Shown here: piece by piece, positions 1 through 8,808 of the stretch | Numbering within the stretch: the first letter of the stretch is position 1 | Layout of the letters: each line of letters starts with the position of its first letter | Source: Planctomycetota bacterium | GTDB taxonomy: Bacteria; Planctomycetota; UBA1135; GCA-002686595 | Direction of reading: 5' to 3' | NCBI GenBank assembly: GCA_002683825.1 | Contig: NYUD01000049.1 | Coordinates: forward strand, 1-64,000 | DNA: 64,000 nt | The notes under the pieces: generated by a model | Databases searched by the model: none | The model's input: the letters and a program-made list of their open reading frames with translations, nothing else | What the model was told of the DNA's origin: nothing | Position numbers and translations under genes: made by a program

Positions 1-1362
1 AATGCACTGAACGACGTCTGTCTGTACTGGAACACGCGCCTCCTCGCTCGCGAGCGCATCTCGTTGGGAGCTCCAGCAGACCAGATCCTTCCCGATGCTG
101 AATACAAGGCCTTCGACTCCTTCGACTTCGTTACGCCGAACAAGGTCCTTGCGTTTTGTGAACTCTTTGCAGATCCTCTCGCTCCAAATGCCCAAGACGA
201 CGCGGTGGTCGAGATCACGATCGATGAACTGGGATTCGTTCTTGAGACGAACTTACTGATATTCGAAGGCCAGCAGTTCCCCGTCGATCTGGATCCCAGC
301 GACAACGACGATATGACCTTCAAGAGCTTTCACTCCACGCCGAGATTCCACTCCATGGGCGTCAACAGACATGGGGACTTCATCTGGGGGGCGGAAACGG
401 ACGGACCGGAGAACAGCAAGTACATACTGATCGGCCTCCACACGATTGTGGCACGTGAAGGACAGGAGTTCTCCGATCCGGATAACCCGAATCTCGATGG
501 CCGTACCCTCGCTAACTTCACTCAGTTCGAAGCTGACTTGAACGACTTCGGTGATTGGGTGCACACGGCGGGACTCAATGGCGCTGCGAACACTCCCCTC
601 GCAGATTCGAACGCGGTTCTCATGGTTAACGGCGAGGTTTACGTCCAGGAGGGAGACTCGCTGGCGTCCCTGAATGGAGCGACCCTCGGCAATTCGACCG
701 CGGCCCCCGTCTACATGACCAACAGCCGCGACGTCTTCTGGGTCGCGGATCTCCGAAACACGTTGGGGTCGGAGGACGTCGCCTACATGCGCAACAAGGA
801 GGTCATCATTCGCGAAGGCCAGGATTTCATCGGCGAATTCCTCGTCACTATCCTGCGGACTGCGGTCAACGCTTTCTCCGTCAGCGATGACGGTCGTTTT
901 TGGGTAGGTGAAGTCGTCCTACAGGGGGGAGTCGATGCCGTGATCATGACGGACTTCGGACTCGCACTCGAACTCCCCGGATGCGTCGGCAACCCCGGTA
1001 CGATGAGAAAGCGCTCTGGAACGGTCCGATCGGGCGATACCCTGACACTCGAGATGAACAACGGACAAGCACCGGGGGTCGTCACGGCGGTCCTGATCTC
1101 GGGCCGCGAACCGCTGGGAGGAGAGTGCGGAGCGATGACCCCCTTCGGCGAGCTGTTTGCCGTGGCTCCCTATGCCTTCGTAGGGCTCGGACCGCTATGG
1201 GTCGGGCCGCCTGCGCTCATCCAGCTGAACATCCCCAACAACATCTCCCTCGTCGATACCGAGTGGTACGCCCAGGGATTGTTCATCGATATCGCCGGCA
1301 CGTTGCCCGAAGAGGATCTACGCCTGACAAACGGCATGCGCCTGGAGATCGGCGCCCCCTAG
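1..1362 (+). CDS. Exported NxxGxxxF-repeat protein, 5'-truncated by window edge
   Basis: The frame is already open at base 1, so the N-terminus lies outside the window and 453 residues are visible. Short segments follow an N/D-x-x-G-x-x-x-F/W pattern (GVNRHGDFIW, DLNDFGDWVH, SVSDDGRFWV), the layout of NxxGxxAF-type tandem repeats known from exported bacterial proteins and probably propeller-like. From about visible residue 325 (GCVGNPGT) to the end is a beta-rich module that recurs in four other exported proteins here. It is a tandem paralogue of the next gene: both carry TNSRD-x-FW and AYMRN-x-EVI-x-REG blocks. No catalytic motif is visible; export and a structural or binding role are inferred. 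Confidence 0.7.
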   Translation, partial: NALNDVCLYWNTRLLARERISLGAPADQILPDAEYKAFDSFDFVTPNKVLAFCELFADPLAPNAQDDAVVEITIDELGFVLETNLLIFEGQQFPVDLDPSDNDDMTFKSFHSTPRFHSMGVNRHGDFIWGAETDGPENSKYILIGLHTIVAREGQEFSDPDNPNLDGRTLANFTQFEADLNDFGDWVHTAGLNGAANTPLADSNAVLMVNGEVYVQEGDSLASLNGATLGNSTAAPVYMTNSRDVFWVADLRNTLGSEDVAYMRNKEVIIREGQDFIGEFLVTILRTAVNAFSVSDDGRFWVGEVVLQGGVDAVIMTDFGLALELPGCVGNPGTMRKRSGTVRSGDTLTLEMNNGQAPGVVTAVLISGREPLGGECGAMTPFGELFAVAPYAFVGLGPLWVGPPALIQLNIPNNISLVDTEWYAQGLFIDIAGTLPEEDLRLTNGMRLEIGAP

Positions 1363-1369
1363 CGGCGCC
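1352..1369 (+). terminator. Short GC hairpin over the stop codon
   Basis: GGCGCC at 1352-1356/1351-1356 pairs with GGCGCC at 1364-1369 around a 7-nt loop that contains the TAG stop. There is no U-tract, so a terminator role is only suggested by its position at the gene end. Confidence 0.3.
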
Positions 1370-1602
1370 TGGCGCGGCTCCACCTCGGACCGACGGGGGC
1401 AGGTTGGGGGAACCGCTCCGCCGGGCTCGGAGATGTGGGATGAGCGGGAGTGAGGTCTGAGGCGGCGGAACGTTAGCTCGCGCAGGGCGCAACGTCGTCC
1501 TTGTTGCGGCTGATTCGAGGCTCGCCTCCCGCGAGCGGCGCGGGCCAACTTTTCTCGAGGAATATGTAACGCTGCGGTGATTCGCGAAGTCCTGGGCTTC
1601 GT

Positions 1603-3288
1603 ATGAGACGACGCAGCCTCTGGCGGTTCGGCGTATTCTTGTGGCCCCTCTTCGCCCTCCCCGTGTGGGGATTGCAGACGGAGAGCATCCTGCTACGCAC
1701 GGGCGATCCCATCGTCGGCGTGGGGAGGCTCGAGACGATCGCTCGCGTCGCTGTGATCGACGATGGGGCCTGGTACTGCCAGGCCGGCACGGATCATCCG
1801 TCCAACGCACGTGATGCCGTGGTTCTACGCCATGGCTTCCCGGCCTTTCGGGAAGGTGATTTCCTGGCCGCACCACCCGGTGCGCGGGTGCGTTCGTTCC
1901 ACGGGTGGGATGTGGACGCCGCCGGAAACCTCCTGTGGGAACTCACTCTCTCGGGACCGGGTATCGTGGATGGCGAACGACGCGCGCTCTACTGGAACGG
2001 CCGGCTCCTGGCCCGGCGCAATCAACCGGCAGAGCTCGATGACTGGGCACCCGGAACCGTCTGGAACGCCTTCGGCCCCAGGCTCTTCGGCCCCGGGAAC
2101 ACCATTCTGGTCGCGGGATCGTTGTGGGAGACCGGCACAACAGGCCCGCGCGAGGCTCTCGTAGCCGCGACCATCGACTCCCAGGGAAACCCGGGCGCAT
2201 GGACCACCCGGGTGGCGGCGGGCTGGACGCTGGCATCCGTGGGATTGGAGATCCGCTCCATCTCTCAGCGTGAGACCTCGCTCGCTTTCAACGCGCGCGG
2301 CGAGTTCCTGTGGTCTGGCAAACGCCAGGGGCCAAATCACTCCGACGGTCTCTTGATGCTGGGCCTCGATCACATCCTCGCGCAGGAAGGAAACCCGGCG
2401 CCCGTCGAAGGACGGAGTTTCGCCAGCTTCGAGCAGAGCCAGGTCGCCCTAAACGACTTCGGAGAGCATGCCTTTTCCTGCAACCTGAACGTCGATCCAC
2501 TATCGCCGGAGCTGATCGAATCGAACTACCTGCTGGTCAAGGACGGCCGCAAGTTCGCGCAGGAAGGCGATCTCTTGTCGGCCATGGATGCACCCCTGGA
2601 CAACCCCCAAGGGACGCCGCTCTTCTTGACAAACTCGAGGGATCTCTTTTGGGGTGCGCGGGTGCGCGAGACACCTACGCGTCAGGACCAGGCCTACATG
2701 CGCAACTACGAGGTGATCGTCCGTGAGGGGCGCACCTTCGTGGACGGACAACTCGTCGTTGCTCTCGATCGAACGAGCGCTGCTTTTCGCGTCAGTAAGG
2801 CCGGGCGCTTCTTTCTCGGACAAGTCGAACTGGAAGAGGATGGCCCGGCGCTTCTGAGGGTCGACTACGGTGCCGCCGTACCGGTCGAGGGCTGCGACGA
2901 AACCAAAGGAACGCTCGAGGTGGTCGGTGGTTATGCCATCGCAGGTTCCTCGCTGCGCATCGCGATGGGAGAAGCCCAGGCGATCGGTTCACAGGCGGTA
3001 TTCGTCCTGTCCAGGGATTCGGCACTCGATGGATCGAACTGTGGAATCACGCTCCCACTCGGAGAGCTCCTGCTGCGCCCTCCGTTCGCGGGAGCTCATT
3101 TCGGACCGATCTGGGTTCTGGGACCGGTCACATTCCGTATCCCTCTTCCTTTCGAGCCCGGGTTGATCGACTCGGTTTGGTACGCCCAGGGCTTTTTTTA
3201 CGCCTCCAACCAACGCTCGGATGGGACGGCAAACATCCCCGAATGGAAGCCTACCAACGGGCTCAGAATCGAGGTCGGCGCACCTTGA
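1603..3288 (+). CDS. Exported NxxGxxxF-repeat protein, tandem paralogue of the preceding gene
   Basis: 561 residues from an ATG at 1603. The N-terminus (MRRRSLWRFGVF, then a hydrophobic stretch ending PVWG) is a plausible signal peptide. Repeat-like segments DVDAAGNLLWEL, AFNARGEFLWSG, ALNDFGEHAFSC and RVSKAGRFFLGQ fit the NxxGxxxF pattern. The C-terminal 140 residues, starting near EGCDETKGTLEV and ending GLRIEVGAP, match the module at the end of the upstream paralogue (there GMRLEIGAP). The 240-bp gap to the upstream gene has no gene in it. Both are probably secreted or surface proteins; the ligand or activity cannot be read from the sequence. Confidence 0.75.
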   Translation: MRRRSLWRFGVFLWPLFALPVWGLQTESILLRTGDPIVGVGRLETIARVAVIDDGAWYCQAGTDHPSNARDAVVLRHGFPAFREGDFLAAPPGARVRSFHGWDVDAAGNLLWELTLSGPGIVDGERRALYWNGRLLARRNQPAELDDWAPGTVWNAFGPRLFGPGNTILVAGSLWETGTTGPREALVAATIDSQGNPGAWTTRVAAGWTLASVGLEIRSISQRETSLAFNARGEFLWSGKRQGPNHSDGLLMLGLDHILAQEGNPAPVEGRSFASFEQSQVALNDFGEHAFSCNLNVDPLSPELIESNYLLVKDGRKFAQEGDLLSAMDAPLDNPQGTPLFLTNSRDLFWGARVRETPTRQDQAYMRNYEVIVREGRTFVDGQLVVALDRTSAAFRVSKAGRFFLGQVELEEDGPALLRVDYGAAVPVEGCDETKGTLEVVGGYAIAGSSLRIAMGEAQAIGSQAVFVLSRDSALDGSNCGITLPLGELLLRPPFAGAHFGPIWVLGPVTFRIPLPFEPGLIDSVWYAQGFFYASNQRSDGTANIPEWKPTNGLRIEVGAP

Positions 3289-3305
3289 AGGCCCGGGGAG
3301 GAACG

Positions 3306-4364
3306 TCAGCGGGTCTCGAGGAACTCATCCAGATCGGCGGCCAGTGGGCTGACGACTTCGCACGGCCGGCCGGTCGTGGGTGATTTCCACACCAGGCGAT
3401 GGTTGTGGAGCGCGTGTCGGGGTAACTCCAGGAGCGCGTAGTCCGTTTCCGTCAATTCCCCGGCACTCGCCCGGAGAAAGATCTCGTCGTCGGGTCCATA
3501 GAGCTTGTCTCCGACGATGGGGTGGCCGATCGCCGCCAGGTGCACGCGAATCTGATGCTGGCGACCGGTCTCCAACCGACAAGCCAGCAAGCAATAGCTC
3601 CCCACGACTCTCAACACACGCCAATGGGTCACGGAAGGTAGACCGTTTTGATTCACGGAGATCTTCAAGTGGATTCGGCTGGCCGTTGCGGGCCCGAGGG
3701 GCAGGTCGATCCGGCCGCTCCCCTTCTCGGGAGCGCCGTGACAGATCGCGAAATATTCCTTCTCGACCTGCCGTCGCTCGAACTGGCGCATGATGCTGCG
3801 ATGCACCTGATTGCCTTTCGCGATGAGAACGATGCCGCTCGTTTCCCGATCCAGTCGATGGCACAGTCGGATGGGAAGCCGACGGTTCGCCTCGTCGCCT
3901 CGATAGCGCGCATGCACGCGCTGAATCAGCGTTCCAACCAGGTGCCGGCCACTGGGATGAACCGCCAGGCCGGAGGGTTTGTCGACGGCCACGACCTCGT
4001 CGTCCTCCAACAGGATCGAGAGCTCCCCGTCACAGGTGTCGGAAGGCTCGGGAATCCGCAGCTCCGGCGGAATATGAACCGTGACCAGGGTTGCGTTCGG
4101 GAGTACTTTGCCACCCCGTTTTTCGACCCGCGGAGTCAGCGGTCCACCCGGGCGTTCGGGGGTCGGGAGAGCGACTTCGACGAAGCCGTCGCGGATCAGA
4201 TTCTGCACCGAGGTTCGGGAACGCCAGTGCAAGTAACGGCAAAGAAAGTTATCGAGCCGGATGGCAACATCGGCCGGGCGCAGCCCAAGATCGCTGGCGC
4301 GCACCTCGATCTGGACGCGATCGGGGGCGAGCGAAAGGTCGCGGTCTTTCGGAAAGATCCCCAT
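3306..4364 (-). CDS. RluA-family 23S rRNA/tRNA pseudouridine synthase
   Basis: 352 residues. Residues 34-90 form an S4-like RNA-binding domain (IRLDNFLCRYLHW...TSVQNLIRDGFVEV). The catalytic family signature HRLDRETSG lies at 169-177, so Asp172 is the expected nucleophile-like residue that isomerises uridine to pseudouridine. Downstream GRQHQIRVHLAAIGHPIVGD is the conserved RluA block containing the Arg that contacts the target base. The exact target (RluC/RluD-type sites in 23S rRNA or a tRNA) cannot be assigned from sequence alone. It lies 118 bp downstream of rpsU on the same strand, so the two may be co-transcribed. Confidence 0.93.
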   Translation of the reverse strand: MGIFPKDRDLSLAPDRVQIEVRASDLGLRPADVAIRLDNFLCRYLHWRSRTSVQNLIRDGFVEVALPTPERPGGPLTPRVEKRGGKVLPNATLVTVHIPPELRIPEPSDTCDGELSILLEDDEVVAVDKPSGLAVHPSGRHLVGTLIQRVHARYRGDEANRRLPIRLCHRLDRETSGIVLIAKGNQVHRSIMRQFERRQVEKEYFAICHGAPEKGSGRIDLPLGPATASRIHLKISVNQNGLPSVTHWRVLRVVGSYCLLACRLETGRQHQIRVHLAAIGHPIVGDKLYGPDDEIFLRASAGELTETDYALLELPRHALHNHRLVWKSPTTGRPCEVVSPLAADLDEFLETR

Positions 4365-4442
4365 CGAAATCGGATTCGGGGGACGTCGATCCCGAGCGGC
4401 CCCTCACCCCGCGGGAATACGCCCCGGAGGCCCGGACCGCTA

Positions 4443-4466
4443 CCGCCCCCCCTCCGGCAGGGGCGG
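4443..4466 (-). terminator. Hairpin between rpsU and the RluA-family gene
   Basis: CCGCCCC at 4443-4449 pairs perfectly with GGGGCGG at 4460-4466 around a 10-nt loop, 16 bp past the rpsU stop on the minus strand. No U-tract follows. It may attenuate read-through into the pseudouridine synthase gene or stabilise the rpsU transcript end. Confidence 0.3.
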
Positions 4467-4482
4467 GAGAGAACCCTTGGAG

Positions 4483-4698
4483 CTAGGAACGACGCAGACG
4501 GGCCTGGGCGCGACGAGCGGCTTTCAGAATCGTCCGCATGCGCTCGCGACGCTCGCGGCGTCGTTTGTCAGAGCGCTTTTCGTGCCAGGTATTCGCCTTG
4601 GCTAGGCGAAAGACACCGCCGTAGTTGCACTGCCTTTTGAAGCGGCGCAATGCAGCCTCGAGCGACTCGTTGCTTTTGACCTCGACCTTGATCGACAT
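4483..4698 (-). CDS. rpsU: 30S ribosomal protein S21 (bS21)
   Basis: 71 residues, the normal length for bS21. It begins MSIKVEVKSNESLEAALRRF, continues with KRQCNYGG and ends in a highly basic helix rich in Arg and Lys (RRRERRERMR), all typical of S21. The protein sits near the 3' end of 16S rRNA in the 30S subunit and helps initiation. No convincing Shine-Dalgarno precedes the ATG. A divergent helicase gene starts about 130 bp upstream; a pseudouridine synthase follows downstream, which fits a translation-related unit. Confidence 0.95.
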   Translation of the reverse strand: MSIKVEVKSNESLEAALRRFKRQCNYGGVFRLAKANTWHEKRSDKRRRERRERMRTILKAARRAQARLRRS

Positions 4699-4739
4699 GT
4701 ACTAGGGTGGAGAGGGAGAAAGTGAAAAAAGGGCGTCGT

Positions 4740-4767
4740 AGTATCGGCGTCTCCTGAATAGGAGCAA
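4740..4767 (-). promoter_or_regulatory. Candidate sigma-70-type promoter for rpsU
   Basis: On the minus strand TTGCTC (4767-4762) and GATACT (4745-4740) are separated by 16 bp; each matches the -35 and -10 consensus at 4 of 6 positions. It lies about 40 bp upstream of the rpsU ATG. A 5-bp stem (CTCCT/AGGAG, 4751-4764) overlaps the spacer. Confidence 0.3.
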
Positions 4768-4827
4768 GGCTTTATCCAGAATTCCACCGACAAGCCCCCC
4801 GATGCGGAGCTCTCGCTGCAAGGGGTC

Positions 4828-7011
4828 GTGGAGCGGGTGACCTATCAGCACCCGGACTCCCGTTACACCGTTTTCAAGCTTCGGCCCGAGCGGGGCTTCG
4901 GGGACCCCGACTCCTTGTTTTCGGCCCTGGGAGGGTCGGTAACGGCAGTGGGGACGGGTCCGGAGGTGGCCGAGGGACTACGGGTCCGGCTGGGGGGGAG
5001 CTGGTCCCGCCATCCCAAGCACGGCCGTCAATTCCAGTTCGAGCGCTGCGAAGCGCTCCCCCCGGTGGATCGGGAGGGTCTTTGTCGGTATCTGGCCTCC
5101 GCCAGCTTCAAGGGCATCGGCCCTCGGCTGGCCGAACGGATCGTCGACCGGCTGGGACTCGAAGCCCTCGACCGGATCCACGAGAACCCGAACACCCTCG
5201 TGGGCATACGGGGCCTCTCACCGGCGGTGCGCGAAGGCCTGGCCAACACCGTCCGGACCGAGCGCGGGACCCGTGAGCTGCGGGCCTTTCTGTTCGGCCT
5301 GGGTCTGGGCCCCTGGTACGTCGAGGAAATCGCGCGCGTCCTCCCGGGAAACGCCGAGGAGATCATCCGCAACGATCCCTACATCCTGGCGCGACGGGTG
5401 CGGGGGATCGGGTTTCTGATGGCCGACCGTGCGGCCCGCAAGCTGGGCCTCGAACTCGATGCCCCCGAACGCCGACGCGCAGCGCTCCTGTTCGCCGCCG
5501 AGAAGGCAGCCGGCGACGGGCACACCGCCCTGACCGAAACGGAGCTGACGACGCGGACCCACGAGCTCCTGGGAGTGGAGGGCGTCACTTCCAGCCTGGA
5601 GGTCGATGTCGACACGCTCGTCACAGAGGGCGAGCTGGTGCTGGAGAGCGAACTGATCCCGGATCAACGCATCTGTGCGCTCCCCGCCCTGTTCACCTCG
5701 GAACGGGAACTCTCGCGCAACCTGCTCCACCTGTCGGACGCGGGACCGGTCCGCCCCCTGGCCGACGAAGGCCGGCTCGAGCATGCCATGGCGCGGGGTG
5801 GGCTCGCGCTGCACCCCGAGCAGTGCAACGCCGTCTTGGGTCTTCTCGCCGAACCCGTGGCGCTCTTGACCGGCGGCCCGGGCGTGGGCAAGACCACGAC
5901 GCTACGCCTGGTTTGTGAACTCGCGCAAGCCACCGGAGCCCAGCTGCGGCTGGCTTCACCGACAGGGCGTGCGGCCAAGCGCCTTTCCGAGGCCACCGGT
6001 CACGAGGCCACCACGATCCACCGCTTGCTCGGTTGGGATCCCATCCATCACAAGTTCCAGCACGACACGCGCAACGCTCTGCAGGCGGACATGGTGATCA
6101 TCGACGAGGTTTCGATGCTGGACGTCGTCCTCGCACACCATCTCGTCAAAGCGATCCAGCCTCCCACACGGCTCCTCCTCGTCGGTGATCCCGACCAGCT
6201 TCCCTCGGTAGCGGCCGGAAACGTCCTGGCGGACCTGATCGACAGCCAGCGCGTTCCCGTGTTCCGTTTGACCCGGGTCTTCCGGCAGGGCACTTCGAGC
6301 CTGATCGTCCGCAACGCGCACAGAATACTGGCCGGCGAGATGCCCAGGCTCCCCGGGCGCGGGGATGAACCGGCCGATTTCTACTTCTTCCCCGCCAAGA
6401 ACGATGCCCAGGCGGCGGAGCGATTGCTGGAAGTGGTCACGCAGCGCATTCCGAACAGCTTCCATCTGGATTGGGTGAAGGACGTTCAGGTACTCAGTCC
6501 GATGTACCGCGGCCCCTGCGGCGTCGACGCGCTCAACGACCGTATACGCGCATCCCTGGGCCCGGCCGAACAGGAGATGGTCTGGCGCGGCCAGACGTTT
6601 CGAACAGGAGAGCGGGTGCTGCAAACCCGCAACGACTACGACCGCAACGTGTTCAACGGAGACATGGGCACGATCGCACGGATCGAACCCTCCGTTCCAC
6701 GCCTCCTGGTGCGCTTCACCGATAAGAACGTCGCCTATGAAAAGGGCGAGCTCACCGACCTGCAGCCGGCCTTTGCGATCACGGTCCACCGCTCACAGGG
6801 GGGAGAATTCCCCGCCGTGGTCGTGCCGATGGTCACCGCGCACGCCGCGATGTTACAGCGCAACCTGCTCTACACCGCGGTGACCCGAGCGCAAAAGCTA
6901 CTGGTCCTGATCGGATCGTTGCGCGCGCTGAGCCTCGCGGTCCGCAATGTGCGCGGGGTCGAGCGCCAGAGCCTCTTGCGTCACTGGCTGGTCGACCAGC
7001 GCAACGTTTGA
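4828..7011 (+). CDS. recD2: RecD2-type ATP-dependent DNA helicase (SF1B)
   Basis: At least 727 residues. Helix-hairpin-helix-like segments lie in the N-terminal third (GIGPRLAERIVDRLG; GIRGLSPAVREGL; GIGFLMADRAARKLG). Walker A GGPGVGKTTTL is near residue 349, Walker B VIIDEVSMLD near 423, and the UvrD-C-like block FAITVHRSQGGEFP near 650, giving the RecD2 architecture. These helicases unwind DNA 5'-3' in repair, independently of RecBC. The GTG at 4828 is the first standard start, but the frame is open from 4762 and the family's N-terminal motif (L-x-G-x-V/I-E-R-V-T-Y) begins a few residues upstream at LSLQGVVERVTY, so the real start is probably further 5' and may be non-standard. It is convergent with the next gene, with a 12-bp gap. 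Confidence 0.92.
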   Translation: MERVTYQHPDSRYTVFKLRPERGFGDPDSLFSALGGSVTAVGTGPEVAEGLRVRLGGSWSRHPKHGRQFQFERCEALPPVDREGLCRYLASASFKGIGPRLAERIVDRLGLEALDRIHENPNTLVGIRGLSPAVREGLANTVRTERGTRELRAFLFGLGLGPWYVEEIARVLPGNAEEIIRNDPYILARRVRGIGFLMADRAARKLGLELDAPERRRAALLFAAEKAAGDGHTALTETELTTRTHELLGVEGVTSSLEVDVDTLVTEGELVLESELIPDQRICALPALFTSERELSRNLLHLSDAGPVRPLADEGRLEHAMARGGLALHPEQCNAVLGLLAEPVALLTGGPGVGKTTTLRLVCELAQATGAQLRLASPTGRAAKRLSEATGHEATTIHRLLGWDPIHHKFQHDTRNALQADMVIIDEVSMLDVVLAHHLVKAIQPPTRLLLVGDPDQLPSVAAGNVLADLIDSQRVPVFRLTRVFRQGTSSLIVRNAHRILAGEMPRLPGRGDEPADFYFFPAKNDAQAAERLLEVVTQRIPNSFHLDWVKDVQVLSPMYRGPCGVDALNDRIRASLGPAEQEMVWRGQTFRTGERVLQTRNDYDRNVFNGDMGTIARIEPSVPRLLVRFTDKNVAYEKGELTDLQPAFAITVHRSQGGEFPAVVVPMVTAHAAMLQRNLLYTAVTRAQKLLVLIGSLRALSLAVRNVRGVERQSLLRHWLVDQRNV

Positions 7012-7023
7012 GCCCAGGCCCCC

Positions 7024-8808
7024 TCAGCGCACGGTCACGTTGAGCGTCATGCCTGCATCGGACGACACCGGTCCCAGCTTGACGCGGGTCGCACCGTCGC
7101 TGACCGGAAGAATTCGGCGCTCATCCAGCCTGAGAACGTCGTAGCGCGGGAGCTCGAGACGGCCGAAGGCCGATCCTTTCTGGAGGATTTCTCCGGCGGG
7201 ATTGCGCACCAGCTGGGCGGCGCCACTGACGATCAGCTCACGCTCGTGATCGCGGCCGGGAACGACCCCCAGGGTGAGCGCCATCCCGTCGAAGGTCGAC
7301 ACTATGATCGGGTCAGCGGCGGCGGAGAACTGTGCCACTTCCACGTCGAAGTCAGCCAGCACCGTATGCGTCTTTCCGACAACCGCTCCGGCTGTCGTTC
7401 CGACGACCAAGGGGAGACTCAACTTCGCGCGGCGGTCCCCCGACGTGGTCTGAAGTTCGATCTCCACCGTGGCCAGGGCCGGCGGTTCTTCCATGCCGCG
7501 CACCAGTGCCTGGAGTTTCTCCTCGTTGTCACCGTCCCAGGAACGATCGGTCACGATCACGACCCACGGCCCAAGACGATCCCACACCGCGAAGTTACGC
7601 ATCCAACCCAGGAAGAAGTGTGAAGGCTCCGTCAGCAACCGCGCTGTGAAGAGCGGATGCCCGCGTCTGGCTCCATTTCTGTACGGGCCTTTCACGGTCT
7701 CGAGCCAAGGCGACCGAAAGAGTTCGGAATTGACCATCAAGAGCCTGCGCCCGGTGCCCGGGACAGGATGGGACGCATAGGGCGTGAGCCCTCCCCCGAC
7801 GCTGCGAAGGACAACCACCTGACGGTGTGTTCCCCCGGCTAGCTTGGTCTCGAAAGCGAAAAGGACGGCCTTGCCGTCCGGCAGAAACGTATTCACGCTG
7901 AGGCCATGCATGAGGACGCCCGGGTTCTGGAGGACCTGAGGCCCCTCGACAACCGCCATGCCCGTTTTCTCGCTGCCGACCATGCCGGAAAGGCTGATCG
8001 GATACTCTTCAAATTCCTCGTCGACGACGGAGGACTGCAGGACACAATTGAGAGCGAGACCGCCGCCGGCCGGGGAAGCGCGCATCAAGAGCTTAAGACC
8101 GTCCTGGGTCTGCAAGACTATCGGATCGAAAACGAACGATCCCTGGGCGATCTCCACGTCGTAATCGAAGAGGAACGAAATCTCCTCACGCCGTTCCAAC
8201 ATCGTCGTGCGCCCAGCCTCCAACTGCATCTCGAATCTTTGGTGCTGGGCGTTGCTGGAAACCGCCTGCGCGATGAGTCGATCGACCTCGCTCGCCGCGA
8301 TAACGTTGTTCCCGTGCAGCCCGGGCAAATTGGCGCGCTCGGACTCACCGAAGGAAAGAACATCGACGCGAATAAGCGAGGAGTCGGAAGCCATCGCGCG
8401 CAACGCGTCGATTATCCCCGCCACCTTCTGGTGTGTCGATTCCGGTGCGAGCAACAGCAAGTTCTGTTCGCCCTGCAACGACAGATCTCGGTACCGTTCG
8501 AGAAATTCCTCTTCCAGTGCGGTTGAGATGATTTTCATCACGACGTCACCGCTGGACTGTTCGTAGGACCTTTCGACTTGCGCCACCGGCAGGGGATGTC
8601 GCCCGCGACCTGCGGGTGGAAGCAGAAGTGATTGCTCCCAGCCGGTCCCATCGACATTCGGGAGCAAGGCACGAAGATCGTAGTTGGCGAGCACCAGCTC
8701 TTCCTGCTTCTCGTCCCCATCGCTGGAAACGGCGTGGGAAAACGGGGAGCTCAGGGAGGAAACGGCCTGAACGCTCATGGCGAGCGAGAGGAGAAGGTTG
8801 GCAATCAT
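7024..8808 (-). CDS. Exported protein with STN-like N-terminal domain and duplicated beta module
   Basis: 594 residues. The ATG at 8808 overlaps the stop of the upstream anti-sigma gene (ATGA), which decides the start; it yields the signal peptide MIANLLLSLAMSVQA. The region beginning near residue 35 (ANYDLRALLP, then LLLLAPESTHQKVAGIIDAL) resembles the secretin/TonB short N-terminal type of planctomycete proteins. Two related segments, FLFDYDVEIAQGSFVFDPIV (near residue 210) and LADFDVEVAQFSAAADPIIV (near 480), show an internal duplication. It is the last gene of the sigma/anti-sigma operon, so it may sense, or be controlled by, an envelope stress pathway. No enzyme motif is seen and the function is unknown. 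Confidence 0.65.
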   Translation of the reverse strand: MIANLLLSLAMSVQAVSSLSSPFSHAVSSDGDEKQEELVLANYDLRALLPNVDGTGWEQSLLLPPAGRGRHPLPVAQVERSYEQSSGDVVMKIISTALEEEFLERYRDLSLQGEQNLLLLAPESTHQKVAGIIDALRAMASDSSLIRVDVLSFGESERANLPGLHGNNVIAASEVDRLIAQAVSSNAQHQRFEMQLEAGRTTMLERREEISFLFDYDVEIAQGSFVFDPIVLQTQDGLKLLMRASPAGGGLALNCVLQSSVVDEEFEEYPISLSGMVGSEKTGMAVVEGPQVLQNPGVLMHGLSVNTFLPDGKAVLFAFETKLAGGTHRQVVVLRSVGGGLTPYASHPVPGTGRRLLMVNSELFRSPWLETVKGPYRNGARRGHPLFTARLLTEPSHFFLGWMRNFAVWDRLGPWVVIVTDRSWDGDNEEKLQALVRGMEEPPALATVEIELQTTSGDRRAKLSLPLVVGTTAGAVVGKTHTVLADFDVEVAQFSAAADPIIVSTFDGMALTLGVVPGRDHERELIVSGAAQLVRNPAGEILQKGSAFGRLELPRYDVLRLDERRILPVSDGATRVKLGPVSSDAGMTLNVTVR

